Below are positions 8,602-18,957 of a DNA stretch of 39,266 nucleotides, piece by piece. Origin of the DNA: Candidatus Atribacteria bacterium (GTDB taxonomy: Bacteria > Atribacterota > Phoenicimicrobiia > Phoenicimicrobiales > Stramentimicrobiaceae). Within the stretch, counting starts at the first letter, position 1. Each line of letters opens with the position of its first letter. The stretch lies in the NCBI GenBank assembly GCA_018402425.1, contig JAGYIZ010000019.1, positions 1-39,266 on the forward strand, in the 5' to 3' direction. Made by a program: the position numbers and the translations under genes. The notes beneath the pieces were generated by a model. The model saw nothing but the letters and a program-made list of their open reading frames with translations. It ran no database searches and was not told the origin of the DNA.

Positions 8602-8720
8602 AGACTAATACCATATCTATTATTATCTAACTCACTATTATAATGCCTGAACATTTCCATTTTCTTCCTACGATGCTGATTCATAAGTTGCCTGAGATAT
8701 ATAAAGTATTGCCATCATTA
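8509..8720. repeat. Fibre-end repeat, copy A
   Basis: This matches 4606-4775: the end of a fibre frame (DGNTLYIS-TYESAS with the stop at 8668-8670), a longer spacer, and the start of the DUF115-like gene. Copy A holds about 40 bp more spacer than copy B. Confidence 0.8.
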
Positions 8721-10104
8721 TCATATTTTATCTGGCGCCGCTCCTCCATCATTGACTGTCCGGCTATCACCGCCGGGGGCGGTTGCCAAGGAAGTTCTTG
8801 CCGCTTCCCTGCACCTCCAGCCGTATATTTACTATTGCCAAAATGCACATCCAGTGAATTAACCGGGTCTTGCGCATCCCAGGCAATCAGTGTTGCATCA
8901 TAATTTGCAGTAGAAAGTGATGCCTCTAATAAAAAGTTTGTAAAATCTGTAACAACTACATTGACCAATTATCTGTCCCGTGTCCGCAGAAGAACAACTA
9001 TAGAACATACCGCATGTTGATCACGACGGCGGTATCCGTCCGAGACATCTATAATGTCCACAGAAGAACAACCATGGAACATAGCCCGCATATCTGTCAC
9101 ATTGGCAGTATCAAATCCCGAGACATCTATAATGTCAGCCGATTGGCAATTAAAGAACATGATCGCATATTCGTCACATTGGCGTGTCGATCCCGAGACA
9201 TCTATAATGTCGCGGTGAACATAATCACTAAACATAGCCTGCATATCCGTCACATTGGCAGTATCAAATCCCGAGACATCTATAATGTCCACAGATGAAC
9301 AACCATAGAACATACCCTGCATATCCGTCACATTGGCAGTATCAAATCCCGAGACATCTATAATGTCAGCAGAAGAACAACTATGGAACATATACCGCAT
9401 ATCTGTCACATTGGCAGTATCAAATCCCGAGACATCTATAATGTCCACAGAAGAACAACTATGGAACATACCCGCATATCGTCACATTGGCAGTATCAAA
9501 TCCCGGAACATCTATAATGTCCCAGCAGATGAACAACCACGGAACCTGTTTACCCTTATCCGTCACATTGGCAGTATCCGTCCGAGACATCTATAGATTC
9601 TAACTGTATAGGTTCCGGAATGTCCGCCGATGAACAATCACGGAACATACCCCGCATATTTGCCACATTGGCAGTATCAAATCCCGGTGTCTATAATGTC
9701 AGCCGATGAACAACTATGGAACTGGCCCCCATATCCGTCACATTGGCAGTATTGCAGACATCACCACACTGAAACGATGTCATGTTTGAACATCCGAAGA
9801 AGGCGGTATTGAGGAGCGTTAAACCAGTATCCCCTAATTGCACAACCTGTAACAATTTTAGTCTATCTCCGGCACCGTTGAAATAAATGTTGAGAGAATG
9901 TTCCAGAGATTCTAACTGTATAGGTTCCGGCTACAGCATATTCGTGAGCAAATCAGCGTCATTGCATCATGCAGTAATCGTTGATGGAGTCGAGTTGTCC
10001 CCCAGTTTATTGTCGCATTAAAGTTCCAGAATTTTGGCATGGAATCGTAAGGGTTTCTGCATCGCTGGCAATATTAAAAACAAGGATCCATTGTCTTCAA
10101 TTCT
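8668..10104 (-). pseudogene. Second BspA/DUF285-repeat gene, no signal peptide, many indels
   Basis: Reading in pieces from about 10104 gives ILVFNIASDAETLTIPCQNS (a PKD-like opening), then YTVRISGT, then GCSNMTSFQCGDVCNTANV, about nine FDTANVTDM repeat units, DFTNFLLEASLSTANYDATL, DVHFGNSKYTAGG and finally the fibre tail ending at 8668. The frame changes many times. Clean stretches exist only at 9469-8969 and 8968-8681. The DNA is nearly identical to the gene at 23989-25137, but the signal peptide is absent. The opening follows directly on the 133-aa gene and is in its frame after one TGA, so a fusion is likely in the intact allele. A 24-bp piece (9595-9618) from the PKD part (9907-9930) is also inserted in the repeats. 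Either a decayed cassette or a low-quality minor allele. Confidence 0.7.
8985..9745. repeat. BspA repeat array 2, about nine 78-bp units
   Basis: The core acatctataatgtc recurs at about 76-78 bp steps (near 9045, 9123, 9199, 9276, 9354, 9432, 9510, 9588 and 9690). Each unit codes for 26 residues around IIDVSGFDTANVTDM and MFxxCSS. Steps of 76 or 77 bp explain the frame changes. Units match those at 24231-24700. Confidence 0.9.
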
Positions 10105-10498
10105 CCACCTCAGCACTGATAATTTCTCTAATTGATTTAAGATATTTTATATCTCGTTCAATCTTAGACCAGAACCGTACAATATAAGTATTGCCGTCTG
10201 TTGGATGCGGAAACTCGATTGTTCTTGCCTTCCCTTTGGCTTTTGCTGTGTCTAAATAAAAATCCATAATAGTATTTGCATCGGCATCAGATAGCCAAGT
10301 CCATTTGCAAGTAAAATAACAACTTGGTGTTGTTGATCGGGTTATAACTCCCGCAGACGCATCATCAAACTCAACACACCGTTGTTTAAATTCTGCAATT
10401 TCCGCCATAATTTCCTGTGGCGTAATATCAAGTTGCGTTGCTGTATAATCTGCTGTAGCTGTGGATAAATAATTTGCTATTTCCCCGGTGCCTGCCAT
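10097..10498 (-). CDS. Minor tail protein after the tape measure
   Basis: This 133-aa protein starts at 10498, 2 nt after the tape measure stop. Its middle (SCYFTCKWTWLSDADANTIMDFYL, then ARTIEFPHPTDGNTYIVRFW) resembles small tail proteins between the tape measure and the tail tip. The last residues here are REIISAEVEN. The 33-bp repeat at 8476-8508 gives a second possible ending (REITLKVEGV) that runs straight into the large tail-tip gene. The original ending is therefore uncertain, and the version here may belong to a BspA-fused allele. Confidence 0.6.
   Translation of the reverse strand: MAGTGEIANYLSTATADYTATQLDITPQEIMAEIAEFKQRCVEFDDASAGVITRSTTPSCYFTCKWTWLSDADANTIMDFYLDTAKAKGKARTIEFPHPTDGNTYIVRFWSKIERDIKYLKSIREIISAEVEN
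10120..10152. repeat. 33-bp direct repeat, right copy
   Basis: Identical to 8476-8508, it lies inside the 133-aa tail gene. Together the copies bracket the 1.6-kb block that contains BspA array 2. Confidence 0.9.
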
Positions 10499-10499
10499 G

Positions 10500-13400
10500 T
10501 TAAGCCGCCTTTATCTTTTTGATTTGTTTTGCGATGTCAGAATCGTACTTTGCTGCGTCTATTACAATTCTGCCCAATTGCCGTTTATCCACTTCCAATG
10601 AAATGTGTATTGGTCTGTTAGACCCATCAACCGGCCTTATTTCTTCTGTGCCGTGAAAAGTGACCGGCATTGTATAACCAGATTCCGGGCCGGAAACAAT
10701 CCCTCCGCCAGCCATACTTGGGGCATCTTCTACGAAATCATCATACCAATAATCCAAAAGTTGCATGTAATAACCAAGTTGAGCCCAATCGGAAAATCCA
10801 TATCTTTCAGCCAAAGCCTGTTTCTCAGAAATCTCCATCCCTTCCCAGGTTGATAGCGCTTCCATTATCTTCTCTTGCCCAGGCCAACCTCCAAACTTAT
10901 CTTCCCATCCAAGTTTGTCAAAAAGGGTTTCAAATGCTTCCGTAACATATTCGGGAATATCTGTTGAAGTACCGCCAAGTGAATTATTAATCACATCAAG
11001 CCGATAATTTACAATTTCTAACTGCTCATACAAATCAGTAAGCGTCTTATTGCCAGCAATATTCTCCTGAAGATTCTGTAGATCGTCAACCACATCACCT
11101 GCTCGTGTTTCATAATCCCCGTACCCCTGCGCAAATTCCAAATATTTCTGAGCAAAATCGGTAAATATCTCAACTTCACGGGAACCACCGCTCATCGCTT
11201 CACTATAAAGTTGTTGATACCTGTTCTCAAAATAAGCCATTGATTGAACTGGAGCCAGGCTGCCAGCTCCACTAATGTTTTGTATTAATGCTTGTATGGC
11301 CTCCACAGAATTAATTTGGTCTTGAATTGACTCTGCCTGTTCCTGTAAGGCGTCTGCCATTGCTTCCATCGCAGAAATATTTTCTTCCATTGCCTCTGTC
11401 TGTTGATTATAGAGGTCATTGAGATAGGCCATATCTTCTACTAATTGCTCAGTGGATATGCCAAACCTTTCAGCAAGATTCTGAATAGCTTCGGGAGCCA
11501 TATCTGCAAATGTAAAAAGAGCATCTCTGATTGTTTCGCCAGATGGAACCCCACCAAACGCCTCTTGCCAACCATAACGGCTTGAAATCTGATTTAGTGT
11601 ATAATCTTCCCCTCGTATTTCAGCCTGAACTCGTTTAATACTTTGTAGTAAATCATTCGATATTTCATTAATCGTTTCGCCGGCATCCTCAACAACCAAG
11701 CCAAGTTTTTCTAACACCTCCGAAAATTCGTCCCAAAGACCGATATCAACTGCGCCCTCGATTGCTGTCATTGCCTGGTCCCATTCAGAGATCAGTTCAC
11801 TCAGGCCAATATCACCTCCAAAATAAGATTTTAATAAGCCTGTCAAACCGCCTACCTCATCAAAAGCAGATTGTATAATTGACTGCATGAATTGCTGTTT
11901 GGCAGAGGCAAGTACAACCTGTTTCATTTGATTTTTGATATTGGTAATCATCCCTTCCCGGAAATCAGTAAAATCCAGATCATCACCGACAGCAGACAAA
12001 CCGGCTTCAATCGCCGGGGTTAAAATCCCGGACACTTCTGTTAATTGTTTTTCAAGTTCTTGGTATGCTTCTGCTTCAGTTAGTCCTTCTTCAATCAGGT
12101 CTTTCATTCGCCGCAGTGCGCCAGGAATAAACTGTACGGTTTCGATTAACCGAATCCATGTTTGAGCAATACTTTCCCCTTCTTCTTGGATTTCGTTAAT
12201 CAATTCAGGGCTGACCAATTTCTCCCAACCAGCGCCAAGTATATCCTGATCGATAGCTTCAAAGAGCGTATTGGTAAAATTCTGCATCGATTCTGTAAAT
12301 GTCCCAATTACATCTTCAAGCCATTCTTCTATATCTTCCCCATGATAACTATGGGGAAGTCCTATGGTAGTTGAAATATCAAGATCAGCTAAAGCTTCAT
12401 TTACTGCCTCATTTGATAATCCTGCAAGATAGTCATTAAGCCCGCCGATATAAGCTTCTACCATTGGATTTACCACTTCGCCGACCGCTTCTGCAATTTC
12501 TCGATCTGATGACGACCCCCGCATTTGAGCAGTTGCAAAACCAGCTTGATATCTTTCGCCGCCTTCAATCCATTGATTTGTACCTAAAGCAGAGGACGTT
12601 ACCTGTCCACCTGACATACCAATATCACCGCCAAGCCAGACATGGGGCTCATGTCCTGAAGAGCCAAATAAACTGCCAAGAATACCACCAATAATAGCAC
12701 CAATGGCTATACCGATAGGTCCAGCCCATGATCCTAATTTGAGACCCATAGCTGAACTTGCCGTGGCACCATATGTTCCACCGGCAGCACCCCCAAGAGC
12801 TGAACCTATGCCGGAATACCCTCCTTGTGGTAATCCTAAAGCGCCCCCAAGCATAGAATATCCCATTGAGCCAAGACCGGCATAGCCAAGTATTTGCATA
12901 GGTGTTGCTCCTGCTGCTGCGGTCCCCGGCGATACTGCACCGGTACTATAATCATAACCTCCTATAGGTGTACTCAACCACGATGATACACCACTCAGGC
13001 CTAAAGAATCTGCCAAAGTTCCGATACTTCCAAGCCCAGGAATACCTCCCCCACCTACTCCACCAGTACCTCCCCCACCTACTCCACCAGTACCTCCAAC
13101 AATACTTTGTGCAGCGGCAGTTGAAATACTTCCCAAACCAGCATTTGCAATTACAGGTAAAATTATCCTTTGTTGTAAAGCATAAGCAGCCAAATCCGCT
13201 ATTGTACGCTTAAATATATCCCCAAAGGCTTCGCAATAGTCTTCCCAATCATCCATACTGCCGTCAAGCATATCAAATATGATATCTGAAAATTCAGATT
13301 GCATCTCCCCAAGCATATCTTCAAATAATTTATATGTTTCGTCTACTTGCTCTTCTACTTTTTTGTTGGTAGTTTTAAATGTTTTATCTAAATTTTCTTC

Positions 13401-16400
13401 AAATTTATTAACAGCGGCTATGGCTTCTTCACTTGTCAATTCTGGTAAAGTTTTAATTAAAGCTCGGTATTTTTCAACAAAGTCCCTTGTTTTAGTTATC
13501 CATTGATCTGACCCTTCATCATATTTTTGATTTATTTGTTCGATGCCTTCTTCAAACTCATTAATCCATTCATTAATTTGAGCTATATTTTTATGCCCTG
13601 GAATTGCATCTATTTGTTTATTTAATTCTTCTATCTCATTTCTTAATGCCCAAATTTGTAATAATTGTTTTTCCGTCCCGATTCCGCTATCCCATAATTT
13701 AGCAGCCTTTGCATATTTTTCATTTAATTCATCCAACTGCACTTGAAGTTCACGAGTAGCAAAAGAAGAAAGCTCCATAGTTTCTTTTATATTTCCTGCT
13801 TCAGCAGCTTCTTTCATATCTGAATAAAAAGTTAAGGAAACTCCGCTTAAAGTATCTTCTAATTCTTTAACTGCTTCTTCAGTTTCTTTAACATCTTGGA
13901 GCATTTTTTTAAAATTTGCCCAATCATCAGCATCTTTTTCAGTTTTATCTTTTTGGCTTTTAAATATCTTATCAAATCTATCCATTACTGCTTTAAAATC
14001 ATCGCCCATTTGATTAAATGTTTGCTCCGCTAAACCAGGAACTTTTACACCAAAAACAGATTTATAAACATGATAAGCATCTTCTATTTCTTTTTGAAAA
14101 GCGTCTGTTCCTACTGCTTTTTGGGCTTCTTCTATTTGTTCTATTAACCTCTGATACCCGCCAAATTCGTTGACCGCAGTTATTACAGATATACCTTTAG
14201 ATTCGGCGTACTGCTTTATGTCTCCTTTTGCTTCAATTAATTCTAAAATTTCTGCTTTAGCTTCCGACGCTTTTTCTTTAATAGAATCTAAACCTTTTAC
14301 AAAAGAGTCGGGAACAGTATCTTCTTTGTGGCTACTCATAGCCGTAATAGTAGTATATATAGCAGCCGCAATAAATATTTTCCTGTTAATAAAGCTATCC
14401 CTGGAACAGCTTTTTGCTTTTATTGCGGCACTTATTTTAGCAAAAGTAGCCGGTAAATCTTGTAAGACTAATAAGGTGACTCCAGCAGCATTTTTTAAGG
14501 CTTTAAAGGAATTAATAAGAAGCGGTATAGACCCTAAAAGGGCTGTTTTTATTACACTAATTTTTTAATACCTTAGAAAAAAATACCCATTCGTTATAAA
14601 CTGTTCCTATTGCCATTAAAGGAAAAACTATTTTCAACACATTCCTTAATTCATACATTAAACCAAGAAAACCAGATACTGCCCTACAGACTTCTCAAAA
14701 AATCGCAAAACATAATCAAAGCCAGTAGCTAATAATTTCATAGCTTTTCCAGCATTATCCATAAACTCTTCATCTTCTTGAAGGGCTTTTACCCATTCTA
14801 AATGTTTATAGATAACCTCACTAAATACATTAACTACCCCCTCCAATTCTGATCTTTCTTGAATTGCTACACCAATAGCCGTGGACATAGCATCTTTCCA
14901 TTTAGTCCAAATAATAGCCGGGTCTGCTTTTACCATATATTTTTGAAATGCCATAACATCTTTTTCCATTGATTTAAGCATAACCCTTAAATTTTCAGAT
15001 ACGTCCTCCCCTTTTTTTAGTTTAGCCATTGTTTCATCAGTTATATAGCCCATCCGTTTTAACGCGCGAATAGTAACATTAGTGGCTCTCATTTGGCCTT
15101 CTAAGAGTCCTGAAATCTCAGACCTGATTTGGCGTGTAGTTTCCCCCGTTGTTCGTGAAAGTAAAACAGTAAGGTCAGTAAAAGCAGAAAAGGCGGGCAA
15201 TAAATCTTCTTGAATCATTATGCCATGTTGGGCAAACTCATCATAAGCTGTATTTAATTCTTGCAAACTTGAAGCAGAAGTTAAAGATTGATTTACTAAT
15301 CCTTGAACATTATTTTTAGCTTTTTCTATATTTTCTGCAAAGTCAGCCGATGAAGTAGAACTTTTATCCATAAGGCTAATATAGGTAGCGAGCTTTACAG
15401 ACATAGATGCCATTTCACCGCTTAATTTAATACCTTCAAAGAAAATCATCACAAATTCGGTCATTGCTTGTTCAATAGCATTTATTAATCTGTAAAATAC
15501 AGTAAACCCTAAAGTAACAGCCCCAAACCGTTTCCATAACTCATCTAACTTATTATCAAATTTATCGGCTGTTTTGGTAGTACTTCTTAATGATCTTTTT
15601 AATTTATCACAAGATTGTGTTACATCTAAATATCCTTCAGAAGCAAGTCTTCCAGCCTTATATGATTTTAGAGCAGCCCGTTCCAAATCATTTAAAGATT
15701 TTCGCATTCCTCTAACAGCAGCAGGGCTACCTTTAAAATCATTAAATTCTTTATTTAATTTGTTTAAAGTTGTTTTTAACTGTATCCAAGAAGAACTAGC
15801 ATTTCTATTTGCTTTTGCTTGCTCAGCCGTTGATCTTTGAAGCTTTTCATTAGCATCTATAGCTTTATATTTTTCTATGATATAAGCTTTTAAAGTATTT
15901 AATTCTTTTTTTCTTGTTGCTGCTTCATCGTATTCCATTGTACGCCTTGATTCAGCAGCTTGTCTTTGTTTTAAAGTTGCTATGTATTGTTTTGAAGCGT
16001 TATCTGCTTCTTTAATATTATCTGTGTTTTTCTTTAGTGTAGTTATTTGTTCATCTAATCTTTTTCTAAAAGTATCTGACCCTTTTGCTAAATTTCTATA
16101 TCCTTTTTCACCCAATCTGCCAGCATCATAAGATTTTTTAAATTGACCATCTAACTGATTAAGTTCTTTTCTTAATTGAGTTAAACCTGAAGGAGTGTTT
16201 TTAAATCTTTCATATAATTTTATTAATTCTCTTAATTGCTTATCTAATTGTAGAAAATTTTTAACTACCTCTTTGGCAGTAGAAGATTGCTTTTTCAGCC
16301 CATCGGAAGCCTTTTGTTTATTTAATTTATCTGTTGCTTTTTCAGTAGCTCTGGCTTGTTCTTCAATATCTGCCAGTCTACTGACAACATTTCTGCTTTC

Positions 16401-16442
16401 TTCATAATCAACTTTTATTCCAAGATGGGCTAAATCAGTCAC
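10500..16442 (-). CDS. Tape measure protein, about 1,980 aa, split by indels near 14.3-14.7 kb
   Basis: Two long frames (16442-14658, 594 aa; 14339-10500, 1279 aa) are parts of one gene. Between them the same strand encodes GFLGLMYELRNVLKIVFPLM, AIGTVYNEWVFFSKVLKN and LLGSIPLLINSFKALKNAAG in shifted frames, the hydrophobic stretch expected inside a tape measure. Shifts fall near 14660-14670, at the T run near 14572-14577 and near 14400. The N-terminal part is highly helical and holds an internal duplication (SYDAGRLGEKGY and SYKAGRLASEGY with flanks). The C-terminal part has a Gly-rich region, membrane-like segments around SWAGPIGIAIGAIIGGILG and further coiled coils. Tape measures set tail length and enter the host envelope. 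The length and the neighbouring chaperones and tail tube support this call. Confidence 0.85.
13044..13091. repeat. 24-bp tandem repeat in the tape measure
   Basis: Units 13044-13067 and 13068-13091 are identical and code for a Gly-rich GTGGVGGG-type linker. A partial third unit follows. This is a likely slippage site. Confidence 0.85.
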
Positions 16443-16445
16443 GGG

Positions 16446-16736
16446 CTACTCCCAATAAAATTCAGGAATTTGCTCTATCGGTTCAATTTTAACTTCGTCG
16501 GGATCATTATTATAACAATATTTTTCTTTTGATACCAATAAAGCTACTTTATCCTCAACTTTTTTCCTATTGTTAAGTTCACATATTTTAAGGATATGAA
16601 AATTATTTATCCCAAAAAAATCAATATCTTTTTTTACATTTTCAGGAAAAGTTAGAATATCAAGATCAGGGTCATAGTCGCTTACCCCTACATGTACTTT
16701 TCCTGTTTTTTTGCAAACTAATTTGTAAACAAACAT
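16446..16736 (-). CDS. GIY-YIG-like domain protein, catalytic residues degenerate
   Basis: This 96-aa protein reads FVYKLVCKKTGKVHVGVS at the start and DIDFFGINNFHILKIC in the middle, then a helix with E, and KEKYCYNN. The order matches the GIY-YIG fold (xIYxIxxxxNGKxYIGxT, then xIxxYGxxNFxxxII, then a helix and YN). The first Tyr of YIG is His here, and the usual Arg-x-x-x-His segment is missing. It is therefore probably not an active nuclease. It sits between the tail chaperone and the tape measure, 3 nt from the latter. There it may serve as a tail assembly factor. The alternative is an unrelated small alpha/beta protein. Confidence 0.45.
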   Translation of the reverse strand: MFVYKLVCKKTGKVHVGVSDYDPDLDILTFPENVKKDIDFFGINNFHILKICELNNRKKVEDKVALLVSKEKYCYNNDPDEVKIEPIEQIPEFYWE

Positions 16737-17165
16737 TATCTTTTTTTCCTTCCTTTGCTCATAATTGGTTGCTTTTGATTTTGTTTTTTATTAATTTTTT
16801 TTCTTGTGTTTTCCATAAAAACATTATCTATTAAAAATAATATATCAAGTTCAAAATCTTGTATATCAATTTGTTTTAATTTATTCCAGGCATATACTTC
16901 TGTATATGAAATAGATTTTGGCCCTTCAAAGCCGGAATCTCTTTTAGAATTTAAGTCAAGGAACCATTTCCATATATGTTGAAAACAATACGGAATTAAT
17001 GGTTGGTTATCTAATGTATCACAAGCAGTAATATGAGCTGTTGAGTCGGCTGGAGTAGAATTTATTACCTGTTCTAATTCTTCTGTTTTGGTATAGCCTT
17101 GCGCATTTTTTGAGTTCATTTCAAAATACCACTCAACAGCTTCTTTTAATTCCTCGGCTACTCCC
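16736..17165 (-). CDS. Tail assembly chaperone, downstream frame (gpT-like)
   Basis: The frame contains VAEELKEAVEWYFEMNSK, then PYCFQHIWKWFLDLNSKRDS, then YTEVYAWNKLKQIDI and LFLIDNVFMENT. This resembles the second tail chaperone of siphoviruses (W-x-x-F-x-x-L-x-x-x-R, then an aromatic helix and a late D). An ATG at 17117-17119 could start a 127-aa protein, but the homology-like sequence runs upstream of it without a stop to the G run at 17163-17167. It is thus best explained as the extension made by a -1 frameshift from the upstream chaperone. The Lys-rich end (KKINKKQNQKQ) is typical of a nucleic-acid or protein-binding tail. Its stop overlaps the GIY-YIG-like start. Confidence 0.65.
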
Positions 17166-17544
17166 CCATATAATTGCTATAATCCCCTATAAACTCATCT
17201 ACTTGATCTTTAGCCCAAGAGTATGTTTTATAAAGCCACCTTACGTTTTCTTTTGTAAAATCAAGTTCTTTTCCGTTATGAACAACGCCTCTCCATTCTA
17301 AAGTACAGGCTGTAAGTAATTCAATAGTTTCATTTTCCAAATGTTCTGATTTAAGTTTACGAAGCCCTTTTTTGATGTTTTTATCCTGGTTTCTGCGAAC
17401 TTGTTTTCTGTACTGATCTGAGTCTTTTCCCATCAATTTCAAATGAATATCCAGAGGCTCATTTGTTGCAGGATGCTCAAGCTCTAACCAACGACCTTCT
17501 TCAGAAGTCTTATTTGTATTCAATGCTTCTAAATCATAACCCAT
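17158..17544 (-). CDS. Tail assembly chaperone (gpG-like)
   Basis: This 128-aa protein starts MGYDLEALNTNKTSEEGRWL and contains PATNEPLDIHLKLMGKDSDQ. That is the usual pattern of tail chaperones, in which a beta-rich start resembling the tail tube subunit precedes a helical end. It ends NYMGE with TAG at 17158-17160. Position after the tail tube gene and before the tape measure is the standard place of gpG. The product should coat the tape measure before tube polymerisation. The end overlaps a second frame reached by a -1 shift (see the slippery site). Confidence 0.65.
   Translation of the reverse strand: MGYDLEALNTNKTSEEGRWLELEHPATNEPLDIHLKLMGKDSDQYRKQVRRNQDKNIKKGLRKLKSEHLENETIELLTACTLEWRGVVHNGKELDFTKENVRWLYKTYSWAKDQVDEFIGDYSNYMGE
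17160..17170 (-). other. Candidate -1 ribosomal frameshift site
   Basis: The minus strand reads AT ATG GGG GAG TAG. Slipping one base back on the five Gs gives ATG GGG GGA GTA GCC GAG and opens the downstream chaperone frame. The site is at the conserved gpG/gpGT boundary. It is not a perfect X-XXY-YYZ heptamer, and this assembly has homopolymer errors, so a simple miscounted G is also possible. Confidence 0.45.
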
Positions 17545-17594
17545 AATAATTTCTCCTTAAAGTTTAGTGAAGGGGCTGAATGCCCCTTCTATGT

Positions 17595-18521
17595 TTATCT
17601 GCTAATCTGTAACGTATTGATGCTGGAAGAACTGTCATACAATGCTTGAAAAGGCATTGACATGGTACAAGGCCCTTCACCATCAACTGAAATATCCCCA
17701 CCACTATACACGATACGGGGCATATAAAATTCCATAGTATTAGAACCGTCCGAAAGCTGAAACTGCAATACTGACTCAGCTTCATTGAGGAACTTATTTA
17801 ACAAAGTCGAACCATTAAAATAAGCTGTTAAGGTTCCGGTAAGATTAGCCCTTCCTTCAGCCATACCCATCGATGTTTGGCTCCCAACTACTTGCATGGG
17901 GGTAATATTGTTATCCAAAGTAAAATCTAAACCAGTAACAACAGCAATTTCATCCGAGCTTGAATTTCCACCTTCTCGGATATACCCACTAAAACTATCG
18001 AACGGGGAGTTAGTAGCTTTATCAACTGCTCCAGATAAAGTTTGTGAGGTTACCATAGTTTCTCCTACAAAACTAAATGTAGAAGTAATAATGGTATTGG
18101 GGGCTATAGATACACTCCAAGAACTCGGAATACATCCCGTAAACTCATGGTATTGGGTAATATCAGAAAAATAGCGTTGAATCCTCAAAGATTTTCGCGT
18201 TGTGCCTGTTTCGATAGTATCGTCTGAAGCCCAATCCTCGAACATAGCAGCAGCAATCAAATCATCAAAAGCCCCGTAAGATAATTCAACAGGGATATCC
18301 CCGGCTACGTTATACATTCCGTGCCGGAAATCGCTAATTTGCCTATCACTTCTAAGTTCAGCACTTTGGAAAGAATCTTTTCCTAACTGAATCCCAAAAC
18401 CAGTTACTCTTAAATTATATACTGTGTACGAGGAAGGCAACGAACCCCAACAACTCGCATCTTCTACAGCATAACTCGCTTGAAATTGACTGCCTACAGC
18501 AGCGGTTATTTCGCATGTCAT
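17595..18521 (-). CDS. Major tail tube protein
   Basis: The 308-aa protein begins MTCEITAAVGSQFQASYAVE and has the long beta-rich pattern of siphovirus tail tube subunits (FQSAELRSDRQISDFRHGMY, GDIPVELSYGAFDDLIAAAM, then ANLTGTLTAYFNGSTLLNKF and RIVYSGGDISVDGEGPCTMS). The S-x-E-x-R-S-D-R-Q block and the late G-x-G-P-x-x-x-x-x-P-F-Q-A block are typical of the Phage_TTP-like families. It follows the tail terminator and precedes the chaperones, as expected. It should polymerise into the tail tube around the tape measure. Confidence 0.8.
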   Translation of the reverse strand: MTCEITAAVGSQFQASYAVEDASCWGSLPSSYTVYNLRVTGFGIQLGKDSFQSAELRSDRQISDFRHGMYNVAGDIPVELSYGAFDDLIAAAMFEDWASDDTIETGTTRKSLRIQRYFSDITQYHEFTGCIPSSWSVSIAPNTIITSTFSFVGETMVTSQTLSGAVDKATNSPFDSFSGYIREGGNSSSDEIAVVTGLDFTLDNNITPMQVVGSQTSMGMAEGRANLTGTLTAYFNGSTLLNKFLNEAESVLQFQLSDGSNTMEFYMPRIVYSGGDISVDGEGPCTMSMPFQALYDSSSSINTLQISR

Positions 18522-18537
18522 ATTATATTCTCCTTAA

Positions 18538-18957
18538 TTAGATATTTACAAAAGTATAGTATTCTATATGTATTGGTATAACATATCTTCCGTAGTCATT
18601 ATAAAATCCAGCTACAGGATATGCTTTCTTAATATTTACAGTAAGACAAACAGATGAATTAGTCAATTGTGTGCCTCTTTTAAAATGAGTAACAAAAGTA
18701 TCTACCCAATCATACCCATAGCCCCAACCATTACCTCTTACCATACTAACATTTATAATAAAAGTACCGGATTCGTAAGTATCAGCATTGGAACCTAAAC
18801 AAGTATTTTGTGAGGGAGCATTTACTAAATAGGTAGTTAAGTATAACTCATTATCATCAAATTCTATATATTTATTCTCTCTTTTCCATACAGGCAGATC
18901 AGATACCTCAGCCAGTTTATCATTAAACAGCCCGTTTATTTCAGTATAATTAGACAA
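18538..18957 (-). CDS. Tail terminator / tail completion protein (DUF4128-like)
   Basis: The 139-aa protein starts MSNYTEINGLFNDKLAEVSD and contains YLTTYLVNAPSQNTCLGS, then GTFIINVSMVRGNGWGYGY and YVIPIHIEYYTF. This layout (short helix, then a sheet carrying a sequence like Y-x-G-x-x-x-I-x-V) is that of gpU/DUF4128-type terminators, which stop tail growth and join tail to head. It overlaps the upstream gp10-like gene by 8 nt and sits 17 nt before the tail tube gene. Confidence 0.6.
   Translation of the reverse strand: MSNYTEINGLFNDKLAEVSDLPVWKRENKYIEFDDNELYLTTYLVNAPSQNTCLGSNADTYESGTFIINVSMVRGNGWGYGYDWVDTFVTHFKRGTQLTNSSVCLTVNIKKAYPVAGFYNDYGRYVIPIHIEYYTFVNI

Noticed and set aside
8985-9745. 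A CRISPR array, suggested by the regular 78-bp repeats
   Set aside because: The units have no spacer/repeat division. They are coding repeats for BspA-type sequence, and no cas gene is present.
8509-10119. A transposon bounded by the 33-bp repeats
   Set aside because: No transposase or terminal inverted repeats. The repeats are coding parts of a tail gene, which fits recombination or allele joining better.
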